The notes under the pieces are model-generated. The model was not told the origin of the DNA, ran no database searches, and saw only the letters and a list, made by a program, of their open reading frames with translations. Both the position numbers and the translations under genes were made by a program. Below, in pieces: positions 1 to 10,990 of a DNA stretch of 64,000 bases (its first letter is position 1; every line of letters begins with the position of its first letter). The stretch covers positions 6,572,001 through 6,636,000 of the forward strand of contig OZ234494.1 in assembly GCA_965153455.1 (NCBI GenBank), written 5' to 3'. The stretch comes from Sphagnum compactum (Eukaryota > Bryophyta > Sphagnopsida > Sphagnales).

Positions 1-60
1 AAGGATTAGAAGGTCAAACTAGGGCCCAAAGACAGGCTGATTTTGCAGATAACTCTTTAT
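1..60 (+). repeat. Truncated copy of dispersed repeat family R1
   Basis: The first 55 bases, including GGCCCAAAGACAGG and CAGATAACTCT, match the right-hand end of repeat copies at about 16.0, 33.6 and 36.75 kb. The window edge cuts the rest off. Confidence 0.6.
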
Positions 61-1278
61 ATTTTACCCATAAAATCTGTGAGCTCAAAAGTGAGGTTCA
101 CATCAGGGCCATAATCTAAGTTTACGAGCCGACAGGTCATATCTGCCACATAAGCATATGGATAAGTCCCAAAACGAGTGGCTACCTGCTGAAACTCAAG
201 AAGGCAACTAGGACATCCTATTGTCTACATGACACGTCAGCATCCAAGGAAGCTTGCTGAGTATATCTAGTAGACGTAGGATTGAACATGTGTCAGGAAA
301 TAGTGAATCCTGACCCTTAAATAATAATAATAATTATTATTATCGTACCCTACCCAAATGGGAAGGTGGTTACATTTGGGATTGTCAGATTGGGTACCTA
401 GTTAAGGCCACTGGCAATTAATTGAATAAATAGAGACTTAAGTTAATTGCTAAGTTAATAAATAGTGGGCTAAGTTATTAAATAGGTACTTGCTAATTAA
501 TAATTTAGTTATAATTGCGCCGGGTTATTTATTAAAGCCGCCAAATAATTACAGGATGAGTATATATATATCATAATTATTAGGCTTATTGATTTGGGGA
601 TTTTATAAATGATTTTATTCAAAGCCAAATTGATGACTTGATGATCAAGAAGTCGAGATTCGAACCCTTAACCGATTGCAAGGTAGGTAGTGTTCACCGC
701 TAGTGAATTGTGGGTGGCGACCATGAGACTAGTAGGTAGTAAATTCCATCAGGTAGGTAGGTATCTAGACAGGGAGGTTCGTTTCACACATGAAGGACAC
801 ACGCACGCACAGCGAGAGCTGCAAGCGCAGCGCACATCGCAAAGTCTCCTCGCCTTCGCTTTTCTTCCGTCTCTCCGCGCACAATCTGTTGCGCTTCTCA
901 TGGAGATTATGATAATAAACGGATCCCGTTCCTGTTGTCGATCTCAGAGGAACTTTATTAGTTGCAAATTACGTTTTTTGGGTTCATGTTTCCAAGGATT
1001 TTGCCGTTGAACTTTTAGGGTTTTCGTTTTCCTTGTACAACCTTAGAACTACGAGAACAGAGACGGAGAGATCGTTCGTTCGTCTCGGCGATTGGATTTT
1101 TGCTATTTGGTTCAGGATTGGCGTTCTTTTTTCGTTTTATTTTTCCTCGAAGCGACGAAACCCACATCGCGTTATTTTGAGACTTTCGTTCTGTTATTGG
1201 GAAGTGCAGCAAACTGGAGACAGTCAGGGAGGGTGTGAGGGAGGTTAGTTGTGTCGTTGAAGAAGGAAGAAGAGGGAA
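61..1278 (+). promoter_or_regulatory. Upstream region and 5' leader of the OTU gene
   Basis: No gene is recognised here. Bases 300-660 are AT-rich, with a short TAATAATAAT/ATTATTATTA inverted repeat at 322-343. From about 780 to 1278 the base composition becomes richer in GC and CpG and looks like a transcribed leader. Open frames in this part do not resemble known proteins. No TATA box can be assigned with confidence. Confidence 0.4.
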
Positions 1279-4200
1279 ATGGCGCACAAGAAAAGGGTTA
1301 AGATTAGTAGACCGCGGCAGCAAAAGGTTTTGTAATTTTCGATCTTGGTTTTCCCCCCATTCTGTGTGTTGTTGCTACAGTGGGAGAAATTGGAGTTAAG
1401 AGGTGAAACTGCTTGTCTGCTTGCGAGTATTAGGGTTTTCTCTTTCTTTAGGGAAGCACGCTGGCTGCTGTGCTGTTAACGGTCTGGGAAAATAAAACTC
1501 TTTGCAACAATGTTGTGTGTAATGGGTGGCGATTTTGTGCTTCCGTGTGAATTGTTGACTTGGTTTGCGTCATTTTGATTGTGAATGGGGTCAGGAAAAG
1601 AAGACCTTGGATATCGCCAATTTGAATGAGCAGTTGGATTTGTTAGGTCTCAAAATATGCCCTGTTACTGCAGATGGCAACTGTTTTTTCAGGTGAGTCT
1701 TCTTCATGTAATTTGAGCCCCAGCTTTTTATTCTAGGTTTCTTTTCATAATTTTTTTTTGAGTCTTGAGATGGTGGAAAAAGAATTGGTGAGAGAGCAAA
1801 TTAGGTCAGATTGCTGACTTCCAATTGCAGTATAGAACAAGCACACAATCTATCCATGATTGGTTTTTCCTTAATGAGCAGACTTAGGTCAGATCCCTAG
1901 CATTTTTTCTGGTGTGTTTCTGGACAGGATGATATATTCATGAGTCAGAGGTAAAAAGAGCTTGCCCCTGACTTACATAGAGCGATGAGCAATCGAAGAA
2001 TGCAGTGTTTGATGAGCAATGGGTGTGAGTGCCACTGAGCAGAGCTATTGCAGATCAACTAGATGGACAGGAGGAGCAGCATGCAACATATCGACAATCA
2101 GTTGTTGATTATGTGCAGGTACAGTGCACGTTCATTGGCTGCTATAATTGTCTGCAAAAAGCTCTCGTTATCATGTAGTAGTGGCAGCGCAATTAACAAA
2201 GGCGCTGTATGGCTTACACCAGAGCCGTTATTGTCCCTCTTGTTTGTTGTTGTTCAACACTCATCTGGGTTCATCATATGCAGAAGCATCAAGAGGAATT
2301 TGAGCCGTTTGTAGAGGATGAGGTGCCCTTCAATGAGTATTGCAGTGCCATGCGGGAAGATGGTACATGGGCAGGGCACATGGAACTGCAGGCAACATCC
2401 CTAGTAACAGGTTGCAATATTTGTATTCATCAGGTAAAAGCAGCCATGCTCTTTACCTTTTATCAGAAAGAATATGGTTTTACAGTAGGCAAATAGTGGA
2501 CTCAGATGTTACAGCTAATTATTACTACAACTTCTGTGCATCTTGTACTTTGCAGCTCAAGACCCCCAGATGGCACATTCGCAATTTTGAAGGTGTTGAT
2601 ACTTTTACACTGCATCTGTGAGTTTTCCATGTCCTTCAGTTCTGCCATTTGGTTTTGCATTGGATGGGTGGGTGTGTATATCATATAGTGATGAGCTGTT
2701 CGTTCATTTTGAATCCGCTCATTTTTATGGGTTCAAGTCCTGCTGTAGCAGCCAGTTCTGGATGGCAGCTCATGTAATTACTTACTTCTTGAGAAATGTC
2801 TCTGAAAACATTTACGTAGCTGCTTTATGAGTTTTGAAAATTAATTGTCATTGATGGGGGTTATGCTTCCAAGGCAGATCCTATCATGATGGAGAGCACT
2901 ACAATAGTGTTCGGAGATTGGATGATGATGGAGGATGTCGGGCAAAACCCATCAGCATTGAGGTGAGGAGTTTGTATTCATTTACTTCTTAAACTAATTT
3001 TGCATGTTTGATGAAGCTAGATCTTGAGAGGTTAAGCTCTTCTCAGTTTTGGGGGCTCTTTGTCAAACAACACGCTCATGAGCAGGAGCATAGTTGCCAT
3101 CTTTCTCAAGCAGTATTATGTCTACTTGTTGAATGCAGGGGGATAGCAAGCCTTCCACCAAGCCACCACCATTGCCCAAGGACAAGTTGAATCATGGAGA
3201 ATGGGATGTGAAATCTGTGATGGAGAGCACTGGTTGCAGAAATGTGGACAAAGTGCAAGAAGTGAGTCCCTTCTTTTTCTGATTAGCTGAATTTCATTGG
3301 TTCTGTCTTGAGCAAGAAATGTCTGGTCTTCACTGGAAATGTGCACTTGCAATGGGAGGCTGTCTTTGGAAGTTTGCAGGAGCTGTTTGTGAAGTAGGAA
3401 CTAGGTATGTTAGATGGGCAAGGTACAGATAAGATGAGGTTCAATGGGAGCAATATAGACAGCAGTCCTGTTTCAATGCAGGGTTTGAACTTAGTCATTG
3501 GAGTGGCCCTGTACATGGAGGAATTGCATATGATGCTTTCATGGTAATGATTGGCATTATTTCTTCACCTGAAATCCAAGATGAGCCCAGCTTTGTTGCA
3601 GTACTGTGGAACATCTAATAGATTTGGTGCGGAAGCCATTTACTTAAATGTATCAAAACATGAAGCTTTTGTTGCAATGGGGGTGAACAACTACTACTTT
3701 TGGCAGTGGGGTGAAGACAAGTGACATCTTGAGTTCTGATTAGGTGTTGTTGTGGTGAGGGGATATGGACAGGTTTTGCAAGGGGTTTATGGTGACACAG
3801 ATGCAGCAGTTGAGTTTCTGACAGCGGAGTGTAGTGATGTTAGTCCTGCTTGCTCCTGTCAGAGAAGTTCCCACTCTTCAGAAGCCAGTGGTATGCTTCC
3901 CCCCCTCCTTTTTCCCAGCATCTTCTTCCAGCAGAACTTAGTCGAGTACAACTATCCAGCAGTTGGCTTTTCTTTATTAAATTCAGATTGCATCAACTCA
4001 GCATTTGTGGTTACAGATTTTATGGTGCTTCAAGAGTGTTAAGAGATTTTCTGGTTGGTTGGCACAGGTGAGACTTGTCACAACAGTTCACGTACAACAG
4101 CACAGGGTGGTGATAACAATCCAATGACATCAGAGGGTTCCTGCCTTGTAAGTGAAACTCAAGAAAGGTTTGTTTTTGATGCGGCTGGTCAAAATGCAAC

Positions 4201-4939
4201 CTTGCCACTGAAGGTCATTGTGTCTGAAATCAAAATCTGGGGGTGCAAACTTCGAATTGGGTCTAAAGTTACTTCTGGCTTTGATTGATGACATTGTTTT
4301 TCTGTTACCTCCATGTTGGTGAGGAGTTTCTCTGCAGTCTCAAAGGTGACAGGGAGTGAAATGTGTCAGTGGTTTATTGTGGCACAGGGTTCAGCTATGC
4401 ACAAGGCATGCCTCTGTGGGTCTAAACGCAAGTACAAGTCTTGCTGTGGTACCCAATGTCCAAAGCTTACCATAACTTCTGTACAAAGGTTGTTCTATCT
4501 GACTCATTTAAGTTTCCTGACACAATTTGAGTTATGTTCACATGTGATGTTTCTGCTTGAATGAAACATTCATAATTGTGTATTTTAGCCCTGTGCAATA
4601 TATCAGCAGCTCAGTTTTTATCAGTATTCTTTGCTAGGAACAATGTTTGTTCATCTGATAGTCTGAAATCTGCTCCATCAAACCCAGCATGCCCTGCTCT
4701 TGACTGGTTCAATTTTGGCCTACAACATGCTTTGGAAACTCATTCCACTTGTATATTGGGAAAGCCTATTGATTTCGAGGGTGATGTTCACATACCTGTG
4801 CTTGTGTTTGTGCAGGATGGATGAAGTGCCATCGCATAGGCTTAGGAAGCGAAGGTTGAAATTGGCAAAAGATCATGCCAATGAGCCTGTGCACAGTAAT
4901 GTTCCTCAGGCTGTTGATATGGGAGCTCTTTGCATTTGA
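1279..4939 (+). CDS. OTU7: OTU-domain deubiquitinase with SEC-C motif (OTU7-type)
   Basis: This is a cysteine protease predicted to cleave ubiquitin chains. The CDS is 1279-1326, 1595-1692, 2043-2118, 2284-2433, 2556-2617, 2878-2962, 3139-3261, 3773-3890, 4068-4213, 4388-4488 and 4816-4939, which gives 376 codons. All introns are GT-AG and all phases agree. The OTU domain spans about residues 30-160, with the nucleophile motif DGNCFFRA (Asp43, Cys46) and the histidine motif YHDGEHYNSV (His152). A UBA-like stretch lies at about 195-235 (exons 7-8). A SEC-C zinc motif has Cys310, Cys312, Cys321 and Cys322, and the protein ends in DMGALCI, as the plant OTU7 family does from memory. The length also fits that family. 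The start was chosen because the basic leader MAHKKRVK matches the family style and splices in frame. The start of exon 10 could instead be at 4371, which is also in phase. Confidence 0.93.
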
Positions 4940-7123
4940 GCCAGAGATATCTTTTGAGAGTATGCTGACTCAGGATAGACTTTACAACAGGGTTATGACA
5001 TGTTTTGCCCCACCCAAAGGGTTTGGGAGGATTCACCATTGTTAGTTGTTAGAGGTACAGAATTACAAGGATTGAGAGATTCAGATTCTAGGTTGAATTT
5101 ACGTATGTAGTCAATGTGTAACTAGATTTCCTTTTTTGTACATTATCAAATTGAGGGGAATATGTAAAAGCAGCAGGGTTTCCAAACAAGAATTGGGATA
5201 TGATCCTGTGCCTAACAACAATTGGAATGTAGATATTAGCTTTTACACAACATTCCAGTCAGTTAATGTATTCATCCTGTTTCATCAAATACTGTGCCTT
5301 GGTATTGTTGAACAGTTGTACAGACATATTCCACTTTGGAGCAGCATTAGATCAACAGTAAATACCCTCCATCTCAAGGATGCAATTGAAGTACTTGTTT
5401 TGCAATGCATTCTCTCACAAACACATCACCCATATCCTACAGGCAGCAAGAAAAAGAAGTCATGGAAGAATAGAATTTTCATAGTGCATAATTTTAAAGA
5501 GACTGCCAAACACCCAGTGTGTTCAATAAGAGTAACTGGACAAGTGAAATGCCCCACTGTTGCAGAAATATTGCAAGTTCCAATCATGAAAATCAAGTGA
5601 TAGTCTTTCATCTACTAGGCCCTAGTCACAAAAGATCTCCTTTCATTGCTGAACAAATCTTCCAAGCTCCTAGATGGTAGAGGGTTTATAATCTTTCATC
5701 ACGAGGAAGGTGAAGCATCTCTTATTTCCTCTGTTGATGCTTCGAACATCCATTTCTTTTATAAGATGCCAGTGTGAATTGCAACAAATTGCAACTAATT
5801 AAAGTTGACTTTGGACATTTGCAGCAGTTGTTACCAAAACAAATGCTCTCTAATCTGTCAGGAGCAGAGAAGGGGAAGCACCTGATGGTGTTCTATGGTT
5901 GTGAGGTTGTTGACAGCTTGAAGAATGCTCCTCTTGTAGGTTTACTTGATACTCCATACTGAGCAGCATCAAAGTGCACATGCTCCAAAATCAAACCCAT
6001 AACAGCTAGAACCTCAGCAACAGTTACCTTCAAATCTGATATGGACACACAACTCTATAAATAATGCTGACACCACTATCCTGCAGGACCAAAGAGGCAC
6101 ATCAATATCAGTAGATGCTGACAGGTGTGTCAGAAAACTCACAACATAGTTCCAAAGGTTGCAAGATAATCTTCCAGGAAGGGAGGGATATTGGAACTTA
6201 ATAAGATCATCACCAGGAAGGGATATTGGAAGTGTGGCATGGACAGGAGTGTGGCCACAACAATGGATTTGTCACTAGGTTCCTCTCCCTCCTCCATTTC
6301 TTCTCCATGTGCAACTGCACAACTTCTTCCACAGAGTATCTCACTACATCACAACTGCAGAAAAGCTCTGGTAGAGCACCAATTGCAGCAGGGCTGCTTC
6401 ATGGATCTGAACCTTGGAACCTTTGCTTTGTATAGTATGATGAGGAGATTCCTTGGAAACTAACATGAGAGTAACCAGCAGCTCGTGAACCACTAATCTG
6501 TGTGCATCTAGGTCTTTGGGGAAACAATGCAATAGAGCCAACTGCCCGCAACAAACCAAGAGAGCACAACTGGCCACTTTGATCTGAGCTTTGATTTAAC
6601 TTGGGGCATCTGAAGTGGTATACACAACATGCTACATAAAATAAGAAGATAAGAATTGGACAGAGAGGGGACCACAACCAGAGGCATGTGAGTTGAACCA
6701 AAGAAGATGAATAAAATGCAAGAGAGGGAAGGAACAGTGGGTACATACGGGGAGAACCAACAGATGTTGTGCAGTTTGTCATTGCCACACTTACAGTGGA
6801 AGTCAAAATTGTGCTGTAGAAACCATGACTTTACACATTTTACAAGGTGCTCTTTCCAGAGTCTTAATTCTCTAGATAGGAATATGCAGGCTTCCTTCTG
6901 TGAGAGACTTGAGAAGCCATGATGTGTTACTGTGTGAAACAGCAACAGCAAGCATTTCACCATCCTAAAACATCTGGCCCAGGTGCCAGATGTAGAGTGA
7001 CCAATTGCTGAAAGTGGAGCAGAAAGCTAGGACACAACACAGGGGTCATCAAGGTTTGTGGAAATCTTACAAATGGAAAAAAACAAAAACCAAAAGGATT
7101 TGTGTGCAAGATCCCAAAGCAAA
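4940..7123. other. Convergent spacer between OTU and patatin genes
   Basis: The OTU gene (plus) and the patatin gene (minus) point toward each other across this 2.2-kb spacer, so both 3' UTRs must lie here. The longest open frame is 5136-5600 plus (154 codons, ending with a Lys-rich stretch), and there are two overlapping minus frames at 6399-6963. I do not recognise any of them, and no splice model joins them to a neighbour. They may be chance frames, UTR or a non-coding transcript. Confidence 0.4.
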
Positions 7124-8809
7124 TTATTTTTCTTGTGGATAGCTTGTGGAGCTAGGCTTCAAAATTACGGTGGGTGATTTTCTTGAGGACCGTGACTTGT
7201 GCTCTAGCACCAGCTGATCAGCAAACCAATCAAGGCGCTCCCGATTGCTGGCAATCAGAGGCATTCGACCTCCAAATGGTAGGTGCTCCATGCTCTTGTG
7301 ATCGAGGACTTCATCTGCCAGCTGCATCAGTCTCTTTGTGTAAGTATGACTTCCAGCATCCATCTCTGCAGATGATCTGCTATGCAAGCCTGACATCTGT
7401 TCCAATACACCACCATTGTGAACATCAGTCCAAACCCCAAACAATTGTTTTGATGTCAAAATCATTGCAATGGACCATACATACAGCTAGTTCAGACACA
7501 CAAGAGGCAAGCAAGAGAGGGAGACAGTAGACACAGGAACAGTGCAGGTGGAATTGCTTTCAGACTTTCCAGACCCTCAAGGATAGAATTTTCCTTTGCA
7601 TCAGCAGTTTCATGTAATTGTTGCATTCCACAATTTGAAAGCATACAAGAAGAACTCTAGACTGCATGCTTTTTGCTTGCAGTGCACAATGTTGCAGGCT
7701 CAAGAAGAAGCAGGGGATACGAAACACCACCTTGAAAGCACAACCCATCATACCTGAATGCGAAGATACTGTTGCCGGAAATCGCCAAATGACATGCTGA
7801 TGGTATGATCTACCATATCAGAAATGCTGTCAAGGACAATATTGGCAATGGGTTTCACCCACTGAAATGCTCCCCATCCCCGCACTGTGTTGTAGGCGTA
7901 GGGCTGGTCCATCTGCCCCGTTCCAAGAGACAGGACCAGCAAGTCGTTCACTCCTTGTACCCGAGGAAACTCCAGCTTGTTATGCAGCACGTGAGTGACG
8001 GCGGCTGCTGTGGGATTGTGCATCACAACCCCGCCATCCACAGCGGTACAAGAGGTGTTGCCGTCCACGGAAGTCATGTAAGCGGGTTTGAACAAGGAAG
8101 GCACGGCAGTAGTGGCTCGACATACTTCCCACAGGTTGAAATTCCACGTCTGATTCTCCAGAGCGTCGGCTCTGGAAAACAGAAACGGTCCTGCAGTGGC
8201 GAGATCGTAACAAGGGATGAGCACTGGCTTCATTGTATCTCTCAGTGTCAGAGGTCTTCCGTCGCGTATCAAGTATTGTTTCAACAATGCCTCCAGGCGC
8301 TTGCTGGAGAATCTGGGGCGCATAAGCCCCCGCAATCTGGACCACATTCTTGATGTCGGAAGAAGCTGGTTGAAGAAGACACTCCTTCCTTTCTCGGCGA
8401 TCAGCTTCCAAGTCTCCTCCGCTGTGAACAGGGGCCTATCGTTTGCATCGCACGCACAAAGCATGGTTGCCAGAATACCGCCTACACTAGTCCCGGCAAC
8501 AACATCAAAATAGTCAGCAATGCGAGCTTCAGAGTTGCCACTCTTGCGCTTCAGAAGCTCCTCCAAGTACGCCAACACACGCGCTGGTATGATACCCCTC
8601 AACATTCCGCCGCCTCCATCAATACTGAGAATACAAACCTTGCCTCTCTCTCCTCCTCCTCCTCCTCCACTCTCCCATACCTGCTGCATAGCTGCTGCTG
8701 CTGCTCCTCCTCCATACTCCTTCACGTGCAAACAATCCCGGTGCAAACACTCGTTATTATGTTCACCAACTGCTGCTGCTGCTGCTGCTTGCCATTCCAC
8801 TCCCGGCAT
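7124..8809 (-). CDS. Patatin-related phospholipase A, group III-like
   Basis: This is a predicted acyl hydrolase acting on phospho- or galactolipids. Exon 1 is 8809-7754 and exon 2 is 7396-7124, with a GT-AG intron in phase 0, giving 442 residues. The patatin domain covers about residues 57-300. The oxyanion-hole motif is DGGGGMLRG (64-72), the nucleophile elbow is GTSVGG (Ser108), and the catalytic aspartate is in VDGG (Asp258). The segments RIADYFDVVAG, PVLIPCYDL, GPFLFSRADALE and NPTAAAVTHVLHNK and the tail RLDWFADQLVLEH are typical of plant group III pPLA proteins (PLP6-9). Many of those, from memory, have Gly in place of the nucleophile Ser; here Ser is present. The N-terminus carries Ala and Gly runs encoded by GCN and GGN triplet repeats. 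The gene converges on the OTU gene. The start is the first in-frame ATG, and the patatin homology begins about 55 residues later. Confidence 0.92.
8640..8790. repeat. Triplet microsatellites inside the patatin N-terminus
   Basis: CTC/CTG-type triplet runs at about 8651-8672, 8690-8712 and 8770-8790 encode, on the minus strand, the Gly and Ala runs of the first 55 residues. They lie before the catalytic domain. Confidence 0.75.
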
Positions 8810-9500
8810 AATTCTGAACTAAATCAGAAGAGAAAAACACACTCCCGCTTGAAAAAATCTTTTCCTTGCCTCCAAACTAGTAACGTCTAGCCGTCGTCAA
8901 AACACACACACGAGTTCCACGCCTGCCCAGTCTTCTTCTTCTTCTTCTTATTCTTAAAAACAATCACGCACTACTACTACTACTACACAATCTCCATAAC
9001 AAACACATATGAACAACGACGAACATCACACCGTCTGATCTTCAAACAACTCCAACAAAACACAAAGCGGACCAAAAACACAAACCAAAGAAGATATATG
9101 TATACTCCACACCAGCAGCAACAGCAGTCCAATTCATTCTACCGTTCCAGTCTCCTCCTGCTCCTCCTACTGGTCTTCAACGGAATACTAAAAACTAATG
9201 AGGGAAGCAGCACCAAGACACACAAGAAACACACACACACACAAATGTGTTGTGGAGAAGACGAAGGAAAGGCAGCTAGCGAACTCGCTCTCGTTATTTT
9301 TGTTGTAGTGGCGGAGGCAGAAAGGAAGGAAGGAAGAACGTTGAGAACACTGCAATGGCGACATATCCAACGCACTCACAACGCACCAGCAATGCACTCT
9401 CAACGTAAAAAACTAAAAAGAAGACGAAGAAGAAGAGGAGGAGAATAGTTAGGAAGAAGGAGCTCCTTCAGGGAGCGGGGTGGCCCTCCTTTTGTGCCAA
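8810..9500 (-). promoter_or_regulatory. Patatin gene upstream region
   Basis: This 0.7-kb stretch lies upstream of the patatin start codon. It contains short simple repeats: TTC/CTT at about 8934-8950, CTA at 8972-8986, AC at 9231-9242 and AAG/GAA at 9413-9440. The frames at 9098-9448 are low-complexity and not credible genes. No clear TATA box or factor site is assigned. Confidence 0.4.
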
Positions 9501-10310
9501 ACCCTTTTTTGGCTGCTTATATATATATAGCCAAAAAGAGAAATTCAAAATTCAAAGTGGTTTTGGGAAATTTTCAGTAGCCATAATTCGACCAAATTTT
9601 AAAGAAAAATCTCCAGAGTTCTTCTATACCTGCATAACCAGGTAGGTAGCGAAAGATACAGAAGGATTTTTTTTTTCGGGGGGCTCGTTATATATGTGGC
9701 CAGAAAAAACGAAAACAATTAGTATTATAAATCGTTTTTGAGGTTTTCGATAGCCATAATTGGACCAAAATTTAAGAAAAATTGCCAGAGTTCTAAACCT
9801 ACATGGTTCAAGTCTGTAGCCAAAGATATAGAAGGATGTTTTAAATTTGTTTTCGCTGGCTATGTATATATAGCCAAAAAAAGAAATAAAATATATTAAA
9901 AATGCTAAAATGAAAAGTTCTTTTTGAGATTCTCTATAGCCATAATTCGACCACAATTTAAGAAAAATTGCCAAAGTTCTATTCTTACATGCCTCAAGTT
10001 GGTAGCCAAAGAATAGAAGGATGTTTAAAAAAAATAAATCACTGGATATATATAGCCAAAAAACTAAAAAGAAAGTTCTAAAATTAGAATTGTTTTTTGA
10101 GATTCTCAATAGCCATAATTAGACCAAAATTGAAGGAAAATCACCAAATCTATACCCACATTGTTCAAGTAGGTGTATCCAGAAATATAGAGGGGTGTTG
10201 TTTTTGGGCTATGTATTGCCAAAAAAAAACCTTAGAGTACTAAAATTACAAGTATTTAAAAATAGATACAGTAGCCATAATTCGACCACAATTTAAGAAA
10301 AATCGCCATG
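9500..10310 (+). repeat. Diverged tandem array, unit about 162-186 bp, five copies
   Basis: The core AGCCATAATTCGACCAAA, followed by AAGAAAAAT, recurs at 9579, 9752, 9938, 10111 and 10273, giving spacings of 173, 186, 173 and 162. Between cores, the phrase AGAAGGATGTTTT and a TATATATAGCCA block also recur. The array begins 0.7 kb upstream of the patatin start. A diverged inverted copy lies at about 59.06-59.2 kb. Confidence 0.8.
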
Positions 10311-10316
10311 AATCAA

Positions 10317-10341
10317 GGGGGGGGGTGGGGGGGTGGGGGGG
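10317..10341 (+). other. Long G-run with quadruplex potential
   Basis: Three G-tracts of 9, 7 and 7 bases are separated by single T bases, directly at the right end of the 170-bp repeat array. This fits the sequence requirement for a G-quadruplex on the plus strand. Confidence 0.7.
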
Positions 10342-10499
10342 TCCAATCAGTGATTTTCTTGGGGCAAAAATTCACCATTTTGCTATTTAAAAAAAAAAAG
10401 GTCCCAAGCAACATGATCAAGAAATGTTTTTGGAAAATTTCCAACAAAATCGCCATATTTCAAGGAAGAAAGTTATGTACTCGCCAAGATTTTTTTGGA

Positions 10500-10690
10500 G
10501 GAGTTGGGGCGGATTTCTAGCTTTTCTTATTTTGAAATGGCGCCATATTTAGATAATAGGGTTGAGTGGTTTTCATGAACATGTAATGTAAAAGGATTCT
10601 TAGATTTTCTACTTCTTTAGTTGTGTTGTAGCCAAATTTGGCTAAATCCTCTTGTGGCTAAACACTGGGTCCAATGCTAGGTACCACCAA
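10500..10690 (+). repeat. Dispersed repeat shared with 34.79-34.95 kb
   Basis: CGCCATATTTAGA and TGTAGCCAAATTTGG, followed by a CTCTTGTGG phrase, occur in the same order here and at about 34,813-34,936. The copies have clearly diverged. Confidence 0.5.
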
Positions 10691-10739
10691 GTTTTTCAAC
10701 CCCACTCACACAAAACCTAAATTTCTTATATGAAAATCC

Positions 10740-10990
10740 ATTCATTGGATAATGTGTGTGCACATATATATATATAGAAATAAAAATTAAAAAAATCTTT
10801 GATTTCAATTTTCTCATGTAACATCATTAACAACCATCCCAAAAAGGATTTGCCATTAATTGGCAACATGTTTATAAAAAAACTATTCAATTTCAAAACC
10901 ATAGGAAGAAATTGGCGAAACAATTATTGCAAAATTAAAACCTATGTCCAAATGTGGCAAGTTTTTTTGACCAAAAAATAAATAAATAAA
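10740..10990 (+). repeat. Dispersed repeat family R2, copy 1
   Basis: A TG/TA microsatellite head is followed by AATTTTCTCATGTAACATCATTA, an ATTGGCAACA phrase and an AAACTATTCAA/TTGGCGAAA segment. This matches, diverged, the copy at about 27.92-28.11 kb, which also starts with a TG microsatellite, and a shorter copy at about 18.68-18.75 kb. The coding-like frames here are not credible. Confidence 0.5.

Noticed and set aside
690-1323. Open frames before the OTU start codon on both strands
   Set aside because: They overlap a CpG-richer leader, show no family resemblance, and the OTU gene model explains the strand.
5136-5600. 154-codon plus-strand frame as an extra gene
   Set aside because: No recognised domain, no conserved-looking motif, no splice partners; kept only as an unassigned frame in the spacer.
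6399-6963. Two overlapping minus-strand frames of 135 and 151 codons
   Set aside because: They overlap in different frames with no recognisable product; at most one could be real and neither is supported.
7805-8513. Plus-strand frames opposite the patatin exon
   Set aside because: Antisense shadows of a strongly supported coding exon.
9098-9448. Plus-strand frame with Lys/Arg-rich end
   Set aside because: Low-complexity AAG/GAA and AC repeats in the patatin upstream region; no homology.
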